A DNA stretch of 64,000 bases from NCBI GenBank assembly GCA_020633055.1, contig JACKEJ010000006.1:434001-498000 (forward strand). The letters run 5' to 3'. Below, in pieces: positions 43,263 through 51,831 of this stretch (its first letter is position 1; each line of letters starts with the position of its first letter). The stretch comes from Sandaracinaceae bacterium. Lineage in GTDB: Bacteria > Myxococcota_A > Polyangia > Polyangiales > Houyiibacteriaceae. Both the position numbers and the translations under genes were made by a program. The notes below the pieces were generated by a model. That model saw only the letters and a program-made list of their open reading frames with translations, did not search any database and had not been told where the DNA came from.

Positions 43263-44465
43263 TCAGCCGCGGCTCGGACGCTCGTCCCGGCCATCCGCGT
43301 GCCGGGCGAAGCGTACCGGCTCGGCCCCGTGGACCGGGTCGTCCGCGCGCCACGGCCAGCCGCCGAACTGCGTGCGCTGGTAGTCCATGTAGGCCTGCTG
43401 CAGCTCCGCGCGCGTGTTCATCACGAACGGACCGTGCTGTGCGACCGGCTCGCCGATGGGCTTGCCCTGCAGCATGAGGAACTCGCTCGCCTCGGGGCCG
43501 TTCACCAGGTCCACCGCGGCGTCCGCGCGCAGCTCGAACTGGTGCCGCGCGGGGAGCTCTCGCTCGCGTGTGCGCATGCCGGCGCCTTGGTGCAGGTAGA
43601 TGCTCCGGCGCGTGCCCGTGTTGGCGGCCGGGAGCGTGAACCGAGCACCGGGCTCCAGCCTGACGGTCCAGATGGCCACGTCGTTCTCGGGCGCGCTCGC
43701 CCACGAGTTGGGGGGAGGGGAGGGCGCGCGCGTGTCGCCCAGCCGCCCCGCGATGACCGCCACCTCGGTGGCCCGCCCGTCCGCGTCGCGCGTGGTCACT
43801 CGCTCGATGGTCTCGTTCCAGAGCATGGTGAAGTAGGGCGCCACCATCTTGTCGACGCGCGGCAGATTCAGCCAGATCTGGAAGAGCTCGAGCGGGTTCT
43901 CGCGCTCGCTCGACAGCAGCGGGAACATCTCCGAGTGCTGGATACCCGCCCCGGCCGTGATCCACTGCACGTCGCCGCCTCCGAAGCGCGCCGCGGCGCC
44001 CATCGAGTCCGAGTGATCCAAGAGACCCGTGCGCACGACCGTGACCGTCTCGAAGCCGCGGTGGGGGTGCCGAGGGAAACCCGGGACGACCATCCCGTGG
44101 TACATGCGGAAGCCGTCGCGCACCTCGAAGTCGCTGCCCATGTTGCGGCCCGCGAGCGACGTGGTGGGGCCAAACCGCTCGTTCCCTGTGGGGTACTGGT
44201 CGAGGTGGTGCGCACAGAACAAGAAGGGGTCGTTCGTGCGCCACAGGAAGCCCAGCGGCTCGGCGCTGAGCACGGGGCTGACGGAAGCGGAGGGGGTGTC
44301 GGTCATGCTGCTGGGGGTCCCATGGGCAGGAGTGTGTGCGGGCGGGTCTGCTTCGGCGGCGGTGTGCGCGCCGTGCTGGCCACCGTCCACGCGGCAACCC
44401 ACGGCGGCTGCAGCGCCGGTCGCGGCGAGCACCTTGAGCGTGTCGCGGCGGCTGACGTCACTCAT
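43263..44465 (-). CDS. Pirin-family cupin, Tat-exported
   Basis: ATG 44465 gives a twin-arginine signal with lipobox-like Cys (SRRDTLKVLAATGAAAAVGC). The mature part is a bicupin of pirin type: PGFPRHPHRGFETVTVV, LDHSDSMG, DVQWITAGAGIQHSEMFP (His and Glu metal ligands) and a C-terminal cupin with IYLHQGAG. Pirins bind iron; some act as quercetinases. Most pirins are cytosolic, so export is notable. ATGA overlap with the upstream DsbA-like gene shows coupling. Confidence 0.85.
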   Translation of the reverse strand: MSDVSRRDTLKVLAATGAAAAVGCRVDGGQHGAHTAAEADPPAHTPAHGTPSSMTDTPSASVSPVLSAEPLGFLWRTNDPFLFCAHHLDQYPTGNERFGPTTSLAGRNMGSDFEVRDGFRMYHGMVVPGFPRHPHRGFETVTVVRTGLLDHSDSMGAAARFGGGDVQWITAGAGIQHSEMFPLLSSERENPLELFQIWLNLPRVDKMVAPYFTMLWNETIERVTTRDADGRATEVAVIAGRLGDTRAPSPPPNSWASAPENDVAIWTVRLEPGARFTLPAANTGTRRSIYLHQGAGMRTRERELPARHQFELRADAAVDLVNGPEASEFLMLQGKPIGEPVAQHGPFVMNTRAELQQAYMDYQRTQFGGWPWRADDPVHGAEPVRFARHADGRDERPSRG

Positions 44466-45202
44466 GGCCGCGCGCCTCCGGCACCTGCGCCAGCGTCCCC
44501 CGCGCCAGCGTCCCCCGCTTGCGCCGTGCGCGCGTCGAGGGCGCGTGTGAGTGCGCGCACGAAGACCTCCTCGGTCTGCGCGCCCGTGAGCAGGCTGCGC
44601 CCGTCGATGACCACGCTGGGCACCGCGTGGATGCCCTTGTCGCGCCACACCTCGGCTTCTTCGCGCACCGCGCTGGCGTAGCGCTCGTCGTACAACACGG
44701 CAGCGGCCTCCTCCGCCGAGAGCCCGGCGCGTCCGGCCGCGGCCGCGAGGACCTCCACCTGGTCCACCGCCTGCCCCTGCGTGAAGTACGCGTCGAACAG
44801 CGAAAGCTTCAGCGCGATCTGCGCCTTCGGCCCAGCGCTCTCGTGCGCCCAACGCAGCAGCTGGTGCGCCTTCCACGTGTTGTAGATGCGCGACTCCTCG
44901 GTGAACCGGAACGCAAACCCCAGCCCCGCCCCGAGCGCCGTGATGCGCTCCCGCGCCGTCCGGCTCTGCGCGCTGCTCGACCCGTACTTCTGCGCGATGT
45001 GCTCCCCGAGGTGCTGCCCACCCGGCGGCATGTGGGGGTTCAGCTCGAACGGCCGAAAGCGCACCACGGCCGTCTCTGCCTCGCCCACCGCGGCCAGCGC
45101 CCGCTCGAGCGTCTTGTACCCGATGACGCACCAAGGGCACACCACGTCGGACACGATGTCGATGCGCAGGGGGAGCGAGGAACCGGTCGCAGAAAGACTC
45201 AT
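44462..45202 (-). CDS. FrnE/DsbA-like thioredoxin-fold protein
   Basis: ATG 45202 (MSLSATGSSLPLRIDIVSDV) gives 246 residues. The active-site motif CPWC follows IDIVSDVV. An inserted helical domain and cis-Pro loop HAVPSVVIDG are as in the DsbA/FrnE family. No signal peptide, so a cytosolic oxidoreductase or polyketide-type isomerase. The start upstream of 45202 runs into repeat-derived sequence and is rejected. Coupled to the downstream pirin gene by ATGA. Confidence 0.87.
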   Translation of the reverse strand: MSLSATGSSLPLRIDIVSDVVCPWCVIGYKTLERALAAVGEAETAVVRFRPFELNPHMPPGGQHLGEHIAQKYGSSSAQSRTARERITALGAGLGFAFRFTEESRIYNTWKAHQLLRWAHESAGPKAQIALKLSLFDAYFTQGQAVDQVEVLAAAAGRAGLSAEEAAAVLYDERYASAVREEAEVWRDKGIHAVPSVVIDGRSLLTGAQTEEVFVRALTRALDARTAQAGDAGAGDAGAGAGGARP

Positions 45203-45299
45203 GACAACAACTCCGGAGCAGCACAGTCGGCCCAGCCGGAAGCCCATTACGCTACGTCCGAGCGCCTCCCGCGTCACGCGTCCGCCGACCCCGAGCCCG

Positions 45300-45395
45300 A
45301 CCCCGCGTCCCGCGTCCCGCGTCCCGCCGCCCTGTCCCGTGTCCCACGTCCCGCCGCCCGTGTCCCGCGCCCCGCCTCCCGTGTCCCGAGCCCCC
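45300..45395. repeat. Degenerate CGTCCCG-type short tandem repeats
   Basis: CGCGTCC/CGTCCCG units recur at ~7-8-bp spacing (CGCGTCCCGCGTCCCGCGTC, then TGTCCCGTGTCCCACGTCCC). Typical slippage-generated low complexity. The antisense reading gives a GARDTGG-like peptide repeat that is probably not translated. Confidence 0.6.
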
Positions 45396-45667
45396 GACCC
45401 GGAGTCCGGCATCACGCGTCCCGGGACCGGGTCCCCGGGCCCGGTCCCCGTCGCGCACCTCCCGAGTCGCCACACCCATAGGCCGCTCACCCGCATCTCG
45501 ACCCGACCCACTTCAGGCGGGAACCCCGCGAGTCGCCACACCCATCAAACGCTCATCCGCGCTCACCCGCACCTCGACCCGAACCCCACCGACCCCCACT
45601 CCACGGCGCACCCCCAAGCGCACCAAGCGTCCCGGCCACACGCCCCGCGTACCAACGCCACGTAGCC

Positions 45668-45809
45668 AGCGGGAGGGGAGGCGGCCTGGGCGACGGGTGT
45701 CGGGGGGGCCCCAATTCAAGCATCGTGCAGCGATGCGCCGAATTGGGGGAGGCACCGCAAGGAGCGCCTGCGCGACCGAGCCCGTGCCCAGGCCGCCTCC
45801 CCTCCCGCT
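45668..45809. repeat. Nested inverted repeat, 24-bp outer arms
   Basis: AGCGGGAGGGGAGGCGGCCT-GGGC (45668-45691) pairs perfectly with 45786-45809. Inside it, CCCCAATTC (45709-45717) pairs with GAATTGGGG (45740-45748), and GCATCG (45720-45725) pairs with CGATGC (45731-45736) around a 5-nt loop. The result is a long rod with an asymmetric internal loop. It could be a structured RNA, a MITE-like element or a cruciform. It lies 152 bp upstream of sdhC; no open frame crosses it convincingly. Confidence 0.75.
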
Positions 45810-45961
45810 CCCGACCACGCCACCGTTCTCGAACAGGAGCGACCCAGACGCGCACGTGAGCACCTCCGCGTCGACAAGGGGTAGCGTACGTTGTATAGGG
45901 CCTCGCATTCGGCTCACGTGACGCATCGCGCGCGGACCGCGAACTTCAGCAGGAGATACCC

Positions 45962-46702
45962 ATGCAGAGAGCGCTGACGCTCTATCAGAGCACCATCGGT
46001 AAGAAGGTGGCGATGGCCCTGTCCGGCCTCGTGATCATCGGCTTCTCGATCGGCCACATGCTCGGCAACCTGAACGCCTATGTCGGCGAGGCTGCCTTCA
46101 ACGAGTACGCGGAGACCCTGAAGGCTACGTGGTACATCGTCTGGCCTACGCGCGCCCTGCTCCTGGTGTGCTTCAGCCTGCACATCGCCTCCGCCTTCAC
46201 GCTCGTCACGCGCAACAAGGACGCCCGCCCACAGGCCTACCACGTGACCAAGCACCACGAGGCTAACGTGGCCAGCAAGGCCATGCCCATCAGCGGCATC
46301 GCGCTGCTCCTGTTCGTGGGCTTCCACCTGCTCCACTTCACGCTCGCGCCGCAGCTCTTCAACGCCGCGCACTTCGAGAATCCCTTCTGGAACTTCTACG
46401 CGGGCCTCAGCCACCCCGTGCTGGCCGGCGTCTACATCGCGGGCAACCTCGCCCTCGGCCTGCACATCTTCCACGGCTTCTTCAGCGCCTTCCAGAGCAT
46501 CGGGGCCAACCACCCCAAGTACAACCCGCTTCGTCGCGACGCGGCTGTGGGCCTCGCCACCATGCTCACCCTCGCGAACGTGATGTTCCCCATCAGCGTT
46601 CACCTGGGCTTCATCGACCCCCCCGCGGGCTACGAGCGGGCGATGGCCGACGCCGCCGCCCACGATGGCAGCGCCCACGACCTGGCCCCCAGCGACCACT
46701 GA
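45962..46702 (+). CDS. sdhC: Succinate dehydrogenase/fumarate reductase cytochrome b subunit
   Basis: A 246-residue membrane protein, AGGAG 6 nt before the ATG. Five hydrophobic helices with conserved His (MALSGLVIIGFSIGHMLGNL, LLLVCFSLHIASAFTL, GIALLLFVGFHLLHFTL, PVLAGVYIAGNLALGLHIFH, GLATMLTLANVMFPISVHLG). This is the single-subunit di-haem b558 type, with no sdhD. It anchors SdhAB and passes electrons to the quinone pool. First gene of sdhCAB. Confidence 0.93.
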   Translation: MQRALTLYQSTIGKKVAMALSGLVIIGFSIGHMLGNLNAYVGEAAFNEYAETLKATWYIVWPTRALLLVCFSLHIASAFTLVTRNKDARPQAYHVTKHHEANVASKAMPISGIALLLFVGFHLLHFTLAPQLFNAAHFENPFWNFYAGLSHPVLAGVYIAGNLALGLHIFHGFFSAFQSIGANHPKYNPLRRDAAVGLATMLTLANVMFPISVHLGFIDPPAGYERAMADAAAHDGSAHDLAPSDH

Positions 46703-46717
46703 CCCCTCGGAGAGATC

Positions 46718-48184
46718 ATGGAACTTCGTTCGAACGAACCCGATAAGTCGATCCCCATCGAGCAGCGGTGGACCCAGCACAAGATGGCCGGCAAGCTCGT
46801 CGCGCCCGCCAACCGCCGCAAGTACGAGATCATCGTCGTCGGCTCCGGCCTCGCGGGCGGCGCTGCGGCCGCCAGTCTCGGCGAGCTCGGCTACAAGGTG
46901 AAGTGCTTCTGCTTCCAGGACAGCCCGCGTCGCGCGCACTCCATCGCCGCGCAGGGCGGCATCAACGCCGCCAAGAACTACCAGAACGATGGAGACAGCG
47001 TCTACCGCCTGTTCTACGACACGGTGAAGGGCGGTGACTTCCGCGCCCGCGAGGCCAACGTCTACCGCCTGGCCGAGCTGAGCGTGAACATCATCGACCA
47101 GTGCGTCGCGGCCGGCGTGCCCTTCGCCCGCGAGTACGGCGGCCTCCTGGCCAACCGCTCGTTCGGTGGCGCGCAGGTGTCCCGCACATTCTACGCGCGC
47201 GGTCAGACGGGCCAGCAGCTGCTCCTCGGCGCCTACCAGGCCCTCGAGCGTCAGGTGGCGGCCGGCACGGTCGAGATGGTCACCCGCACCGAGATGCTCG
47301 ACCTGGTCGTCATCGACGGCAAGGCCCGCGGCATCATCACGCGCAACCTGAAGACCGGCGAGATCAAGCCTCACGTCGCCGACGTCGTCGTCCTGGCCAC
47401 CGGCGGCTACGGCAACGTCTTCTTCCTCAGCACCAACGCCATGGGCAGCAACTGCACCGCGGCCTGGCGCGCGCACCGCAAGGGCGCCCTCTTCGCGAAC
47501 CCCTGCTACACGCAGATCCACCCCACCTGCATCCCGCGGGCCGGTGAGTACCAGGGCAAGCTCACCCTCATGAGCGAGTCGCTCCGCAACGACGGACGCG
47601 TCTGGGTGCCGCGCAAGAAGGAAGACTGCGGCAAGCCCCCCGAGCAGATCTCGGAGAAGGACCGCTACTACTACCTCGAGGAGAAGTACCCCGCCTTCGG
47701 CAACCTCGTCCCGCGTGACGTGGCCAGCCGTAACGCCATGTACGTCTGCGACGAGGGGCTCGGGGTGGGTCCGGTCGTCGATGGCGAGCGCCGCGCGGTC
47801 TACCTCGACTTCGCCGACGCCATCAAGCGCCTGGGCGAGCCCGTCATCCGCGAACGCTACGGCAACCTGTTCGAGATGTACGAGCGCATCACGGGCGAGT
47901 CCCCGTACAAGACGCCGATGCGCATCTACCCCGCCACCCACTACACGATGGGCGGCGTCTGGGTGGACTACAACCTGATGACCACCATCCCCGGCCTGTT
48001 TGCGGGTGGCGAGGCCAACTTCAGCGACCACGGCGCCAACCGCCTGGGCGCCTCCGCCCTGATGCAGGGCCTCGCCGACGGCTACTTCGTGCTGCCGTAC
48101 ACGGTGGGCAACTACATCGGCACCGAGGCCAGCAAGCGGATTGGCCAGCGCACCTTCCCCGAGGTCGGCGAGAGACCACCCTGA
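46718..48184 (+). CDS. sdhA: Succinate dehydrogenase flavoprotein subunit, C-terminus disrupted
   Basis: 488 residues in frame, where the family usually has 600 or more. FAD-binding Rossmann motif VVGSGLAGGAAAASLGELGY and RAHSIAAQGGINAAKNYQND (flavin-linking His), the substrate-site motif IHPTCIPRAGEYQG, RDVASRNAMYVCDEG, and ATHYTMGGVWVDYNL with GGEANFSDHGANRLGAS are all normal. It stops prematurely at 48184 after ...FPEVGERPP. The missing C-terminal ~120 residues are still encoded downstream but in changing frames (48174-48709). Starts 15 bp after sdhC. Confidence 0.9.
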   Translation: MELRSNEPDKSIPIEQRWTQHKMAGKLVAPANRRKYEIIVVGSGLAGGAAAASLGELGYKVKCFCFQDSPRRAHSIAAQGGINAAKNYQNDGDSVYRLFYDTVKGGDFRAREANVYRLAELSVNIIDQCVAAGVPFAREYGGLLANRSFGGAQVSRTFYARGQTGQQLLLGAYQALERQVAAGTVEMVTRTEMLDLVVIDGKARGIITRNLKTGEIKPHVADVVVLATGGYGNVFFLSTNAMGSNCTAAWRAHRKGALFANPCYTQIHPTCIPRAGEYQGKLTLMSESLRNDGRVWVPRKKEDCGKPPEQISEKDRYYYLEEKYPAFGNLVPRDVASRNAMYVCDEGLGVGPVVDGERRAVYLDFADAIKRLGEPVIRERYGNLFEMYERITGESPYKTPMRIYPATHYTMGGVWVDYNLMTTIPGLFAGGEANFSDHGANRLGASALMQGLADGYFVLPYTVGNYIGTEASKRIGQRTFPEVGERPP

Positions 48185-48709
48185 GGTCCAGAAGGTCCTC
48201 AAGGACGTCCAGGCCCGCATCAAGCGGTCGAGCGCCTGCGCCTCGAGCCCAAGTACGGCCGGACGACTTCCACCGCGAGCTGGGCAAGATCATCTGGACC
48301 AAGCGCGGCATGTCGCGCACCAAGAGGGCCTCGAGGAGGCGCTCCGCCAGATCCCCTAAGCTGCGCGCCGAGTTCGACAAGCACTTCGAAGATCACGCGG
48401 GCACGGGCGAGGAGCTCCGCCAACCAGACGCTCGAGAAGGCCGCCGGGCGCGTGGAGGACTTCTTCAGAGCTGGGCGAGCTGATGGGTGACGACGCGCGC
48501 TCACGCGCGAGGAGAGCTGGGCAGGAGGTCACTTCCGCGCCGAGCACGAGGATCCTAAGCGAAGCCGCGCGCGACGACGAGAACTTCGCGTCTGTCCTCG
48601 GCGTGGGCCGCACGGGCGAGTACTTCGCCCGCCGGAGCTCAACAAGGAGCTCTCACCTTCGACTACGTCAAGCTTCCAGCAAGCGCAGCTATAACGGAGC
48701 AGAGAGGAC
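48174..48709 (+). pseudogene. sdhA: Frameshifted remainder of sdhA C-terminal domain
   Basis: Stitching frames gives the normal SdhA tail: DHPEVQKVLKDVQARIKR (48174-48227), LEPKYGR, DDFHRELGKIIWTKRGMSR, EGLEEALRQIP (to 48356), KLRAEFDKHFEDHAGTGEEL, QTLEKAAGRVEDFF, ELGELMGDDALTREESW, GHFRAEHEDP and RDDENFASVL. Each piece is in a different frame from its neighbour, so there are at least eight single- or double-base indels in about 540 bp, while flanking genes are clean. Local sequence error is the likelier cause, because the operon encodes a core respiratory enzyme; true decay cannot be excluded. Confidence 0.8.
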
Positions 48710-49495
48710 ATGGAAGCACGTTCAACATCACGCTCCATCGTTTGGCGCCAGAAGTCCGCTTCCGCACCGGGCAAGTTCGAGGACTACAAGGTCGAGGCCG
48801 ACGAGCACATGAGCTTCCTCGAGATGCTCGACGTCGTGAACGAAGACCTGATCGAGAAGGGCAAGGAGCCCATCGCGTTCGACCACGACTGCCGTGAGGG
48901 CATCTGTGGTATGTGCGGCATGGTCATCAACGGCGAGGCCCATGGCCCGCAGAAGCTGACCACCACCTGCCAGCTGCACATGCGGCAGTTCAAGAACGGC
49001 CCCTTCGACATCTGGATCGAGCCGTTCCGCGCGGCGGGTTTCCCGCTGGTGAAGGACCTCGTCGTGGACCGCAGCGGCTTCGACCGCATCATCCAGGCGG
49101 GCGGCTACATCAGCATCCGCACGGGCGCCCCGCTCGACGCGAACGCCACGCCCATCCCCAAGCAGGTCTCGGACATGGCGATGGACGCCGCCGAGTGCAT
49201 CGGCTGTGGCGCCTGCGTGGCGGCCTGCCCGAACGCCTCGGCGAGCCTCTTCACGGCGGCCAAGATCACCCACCTGGGGCTCTTGCCGCAGGGTCAGGCC
49301 GAGCGCCCCGAGCGCGCCCGCAACATGGTCACCGCCATGGACAACGAGGGCTTCGGCGGCTGCACCAACCATGGCGAGTGCGAGTCCGCCTGTCCGAAGG
49401 GCATCTCGGTGGACTTCATCGCGCGCATGAACCGCGACTTCGTCAAGGCCAGCGCGACCGCCTACGACCGCGTGGCGAAGAGCGACGGCGACTGA
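48710..49495 (+). CDS. sdhB: Succinate dehydrogenase iron-sulfur subunit
   Basis: 261 residues as read. Plant-type 2Fe-2S motif CREGICGMCGMVING...TTCQ; then CIGCGACVAACPNAS and CESACPKGI ligands for the [4Fe-4S] and other cluster; HMSFLEMLDVVNEDL typical of FrdB-like subunits. The first ~15 residues read MEARSTSRSIVWRQKS, whereas another frame reads FNITLHR before WRQKS, so the indel cluster in sdhA extends to about 48745 and the true N-terminus is probably ...FNITLHVWRQKS-like. A terminator-like hairpin follows 19 bp after the stop. Confidence 0.9.
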   Translation: MEARSTSRSIVWRQKSASAPGKFEDYKVEADEHMSFLEMLDVVNEDLIEKGKEPIAFDHDCREGICGMCGMVINGEAHGPQKLTTTCQLHMRQFKNGPFDIWIEPFRAAGFPLVKDLVVDRSGFDRIIQAGGYISIRTGAPLDANATPIPKQVSDMAMDAAECIGCGACVAACPNASASLFTAAKITHLGLLPQGQAERPERARNMVTAMDNEGFGGCTNHGECESACPKGISVDFIARMNRDFVKASATAYDRVAKSDGD

Positions 49496-49514
49496 GCCGC
49501 ACGACCGCGGACAT

Positions 49515-49554
49515 GAGAAGGGCGCGCCGGCGATGGTCGGACGCGCCCTTTCTC
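49515..49554 (+). terminator. Intrinsic terminator after sdhCAB
   Basis: GAGAAGGGCGCG (49515-49526) pairs with CGCGCCCTTTCTC (49542-49554), with a single bulge, and runs into TTTG. It lies between the convergent sdhB and LysM-protein genes and could serve both. Confidence 0.75.
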
Positions 49555-49576
49555 TTTGCTCCACGTGGCGGCCTGG

Positions 49577-50632
49577 TCAGGGCTCTTCGTAGTCGTCTTC
49601 GCGGCTGGCGGCCGGTGCCGCGGTGCTCGCCACGGGCGCGGTCCCAGGCTGCGGCGCCACGTACATCGGGTCGTCCTCCACCACGGCCACCTCGAGCGGG
49701 AGCGTGACGGTGGCTTCTGGCATGGCCATGTGCCGCTGCCCGGCCCGCGCCGGACCCCGCAGGGTGCCGTAGCGCGGACGGCGGCCCGGGCGCGACCAGT
49801 CGACCCAGTGCGTGCGCTCCTCACGCGCATCGACGTGCACGAAGCTGCTGCGGGGGTAGAAGCCGCAACCCACGGCGTCGATGGTGCGGCAGTACTCCCA
49901 CACGGTGCGGTGCGGCACGCCCTGCACCTGAATGTCCGACGCGATGCCGGCTACGTGCTGGCTGCCGTTCCCGCTGAACCGACGCGGGTCGCGGAAGCCG
50001 CTGACCACGGTGATGGTGCGCCCCCCGAAGTGATCACTGATGCGCGCCAGCAGCAGGGCCAGGCGCGGCGTGGTGTGGCGGTCGATGTCCCTCTCGTCGC
50101 GGCGCAGCATGCCCTCGAGCTGCCGCAGTCCCCGCCGGCTGACCCCGGCGTCGACGCGCAGCACCGCGTCCACGGGCTCTTCACCGCTGCGGCGCAGCTC
50201 CACGCGGCCCGGTTGCTCGGGTTCGCCCCAGCTCTCGGGGGTGCTCGGCGCGGGCTCGTAGCCCGGCAGGATCAGCCGCTGGCCTGCGCGCAGGCGCGGG
50301 TTGCCGCGTAGGCGGTTCACGCGTCGCAGGGCGTCGACGCTCACGTCGTGCTGCCGCGCGATGCGCTCCAGGGTCTGACCCGGGCGGGCATACACCTCGC
50401 CTGCCGTGGGGATGGTCAGCTCCTGCCCCACGCGGATGCGGGTACCCCGCATGCGGTTGGCGGCCTTGATGTCGTCCACCGAAACCCGGTAGCGCTGCGC
50501 GATCTGCCCCAACGTCTGGCCGGCGCGGACGGTGTGCGTCCGGGACGCGTCCGCTCCGTGCGGACCGAGGAAGACTGCGGCGGCGAAAACGAACGTCGCG
50601 ACCGCAGCCCAAGTGGGGGAGGGCATGCGCAT
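49577..50632 (-). CDS. LysM protein with M15/DUF882-like peptidoglycan-binding domain
   Basis: 351 residues with a Sec signal (WAAVATFVFAAAVFLGPHGA). Two LysM domains: HTVRAGQTLGQIAQRYRVSV...RVGQELTIP and YARPGQTLERIARQHDVSVD...RAGQRLILPG. The C-terminal domain has the zinc-site motifs of M15/DUF882 proteins: TVVSGFRDPRR, GSQHVAGIASDIQV (SxHxxGxAxD type) and SFVHVDAREER. It probably binds or trims peptidoglycan in the periplasm. The tail is Pro/Ala-rich. Confidence 0.85.
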   Translation of the reverse strand: MRMPSPTWAAVATFVFAAAVFLGPHGADASRTHTVRAGQTLGQIAQRYRVSVDDIKAANRMRGTRIRVGQELTIPTAGEVYARPGQTLERIARQHDVSVDALRRVNRLRGNPRLRAGQRLILPGYEPAPSTPESWGEPEQPGRVELRRSGEEPVDAVLRVDAGVSRRGLRQLEGMLRRDERDIDRHTTPRLALLLARISDHFGGRTITVVSGFRDPRRFSGNGSQHVAGIASDIQVQGVPHRTVWEYCRTIDAVGCGFYPRSSFVHVDAREERTHWVDWSRPGRRPRYGTLRGPARAGQRHMAMPEATVTLPLEVAVVEDDPMYVAPQPGTAPVASTAAPAASREDDYEEP

Positions 50633-50731
50633 CGCGACGCAGTATGGGGGTGATTGCCGATAGGGGCAACGCTCACCCCCCAGGGGTGGCCTCGGCGGAC
50701 CCCGGACCCACCAGGGCCTGGGGTCCTCGAC

Positions 50732-51145
50732 TCAGCGCTGGGAGTTCCAGTTCTCGCCGTCGACGTCCAGCGTGTACTGGGTTCCGGGCTGGATCTGCTC
50801 GTTGCGCCACTCCTTCCAGTGCCCGCTGCCGTCCACCACGCGGATGTCCCACACGCCGGCGGCGATGTTGGACAGCGTGAGCGACTGGCCGATGCCGAGC
50901 GTGTTGCTGCCCAGCAGGTCGGGACCCCAGTTGCTGTCGCTCGCCGGGCTCATGTACACATAGAAGATCGCTTCGCGCGACATGTTACGCAGCACGACGG
51001 TCGCGGGCGCACCCTGGACGATTGGCCCCGTCGTCGTCCCGACCCCACCACCACCGCCGCCGCCGCAACCGACCAGCAACGCCATGCCCGTGATGGCCAT
51101 CGTGATTGCGGCGCGCTGTGCCGCAGAGCGGATGTCTTTCACCAT
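50732..51145 (-). CDS. Small lipoprotein, beta-rich, function unknown
   Basis: 137 residues from ATG 51145, with AAGGAAAGGG upstream. Lipoprotein signal ITMAITGMALLVGC followed by a Gly8 run and Thr/Gly linker. The remainder (ATVVLRNMSREAIFYVYMSP...LTLSNIAAGVWDIRVVDGSG...TQYTLDVDGENWNSQR) looks like a single beta-sandwich or beta-barrel domain. Related proteins occur in myxobacteria, but I cannot name a function. Confidence 0.7.
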   Translation of the reverse strand: MVKDIRSAAQRAAITMAITGMALLVGCGGGGGGGVGTTTGPIVQGAPATVVLRNMSREAIFYVYMSPASDSNWGPDLLGSNTLGIGQSLTLSNIAAGVWDIRVVDGSGHWKEWRNEQIQPGTQYTLDVDGENWNSQR

Positions 51146-51230
51146 ATTCTGACCCTTTCCTTTGGCCCCGCGGGACGCGGATACCATCAAAGTGGAAAAG
51201 TCTGCGATGAACACTGCGCCGAACGCAAGG

Positions 51231-51776
51231 CTAGCGTGCCCGGCGCGCGATGTTTTCGCAGAAGCCGGCGGGGGTGTAGAAGGTGAAGCGGTGGGGCCCG
51301 AAGACCACCTCCGACCCGTCTGCCAACGCGACGGGCTTGCGCGGGGTGAGCTTCGTCCCGTCCACCCACGTGCCGTTCCGCGACTCGGCGTCCGTGAGCG
51401 TGTAGCCGCCGTCCGCGGCTCCCTGAAAGTACGCGTGATACTTGGAGACGCGGGGGTTGGGCAGCCACACGTCGGCGTTGCGGGCACGGCCCACGCCCAC
51501 GCGGTCCGCGAAGGCGGCGCCCTTCGCCTTCTGGACGAAGCGCACCTCTCCCGCTCGGATCTGCGGCCGGTCGTCGGCCCCAGCGGCGCCCGCCTTCTGG
51601 AGCTCGGCCAGGAACTGAGTGCGCGACATGAACGCGGTGTGAAAGCTGGCCTCGGTCTCCGTCTCCAGGTTCTCCCGCGCGACCAGCACCGGCACCGTGA
51701 ACTCGGCGCGGAACGCCTCGCGACCGCGGCGCTCTAGCCAGTCGCGATACCACTCGAGCCGCTGGATGGCGTCCAC
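51231..51776 (-). CDS. FHA-domain protein
   Basis: 181 residues from GTG 51776. The N-terminal helical part (RLEWYRDWLERRGREAFRAE) is followed by a C-terminal FHA domain with GVGRARNADVWLPNPRVSKY-H and ESRNGTWVDGTKL, the phosphothreonine-binding Gly-Arg...Ser-x-x-His...Asn-Gly pattern. A cytosolic adaptor in Ser/Thr-kinase signalling, which is abundant in myxobacteria. No kinase gene is adjacent. Confidence 0.88.
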   Translation of the reverse strand: MDAIQRLEWYRDWLERRGREAFRAEFTVPVLVARENLETETEASFHTAFMSRTQFLAELQKAGAAGADDRPQIRAGEVRFVQKAKGAAFADRVGVGRARNADVWLPNPRVSKYHAYFQGAADGGYTLTDAESRNGTWVDGTKLTPRKPVALADGSEVVFGPHRFTFYTPAGFCENIARRAR

Positions 51777-51831
51777 AGGGGCAGTATTCTACAGGCCTTG
51801 AATTACTTCAACTTTGGTCAGGGTTTGACCC

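Larger units (their letters stand above)
45203..45961. other. 759-bp gene-free interval with low-complexity and repeats
   Basis: Three distinct structures are visible: GC-rich runs of GTCCCGC-like short repeats (about 45300-45395); a 66-bp-period direct repeat starting GAGTCGCCACACCCAT at 45464 and 45530; and a nested inverted repeat at 45668-45809. The last ~60 bp before sdhC include AGGAG at 45951. Open frames here are caused by the repeats and none resembles a gene. Confidence 0.6.

Noticed and set aside
45203..45541. N-terminal extension of the DsbA-like protein with a GARDTGG repeat
   Set aside because: The repeat peptide comes from short-tandem-repeat DNA; the FrnE/DsbA homology begins at the ATG at 45202.
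48141..48359. Separate 72-codon gene after sdhA
   Set aside because: Its sequence is a piece of the SdhA C-terminal domain in a shifted frame.
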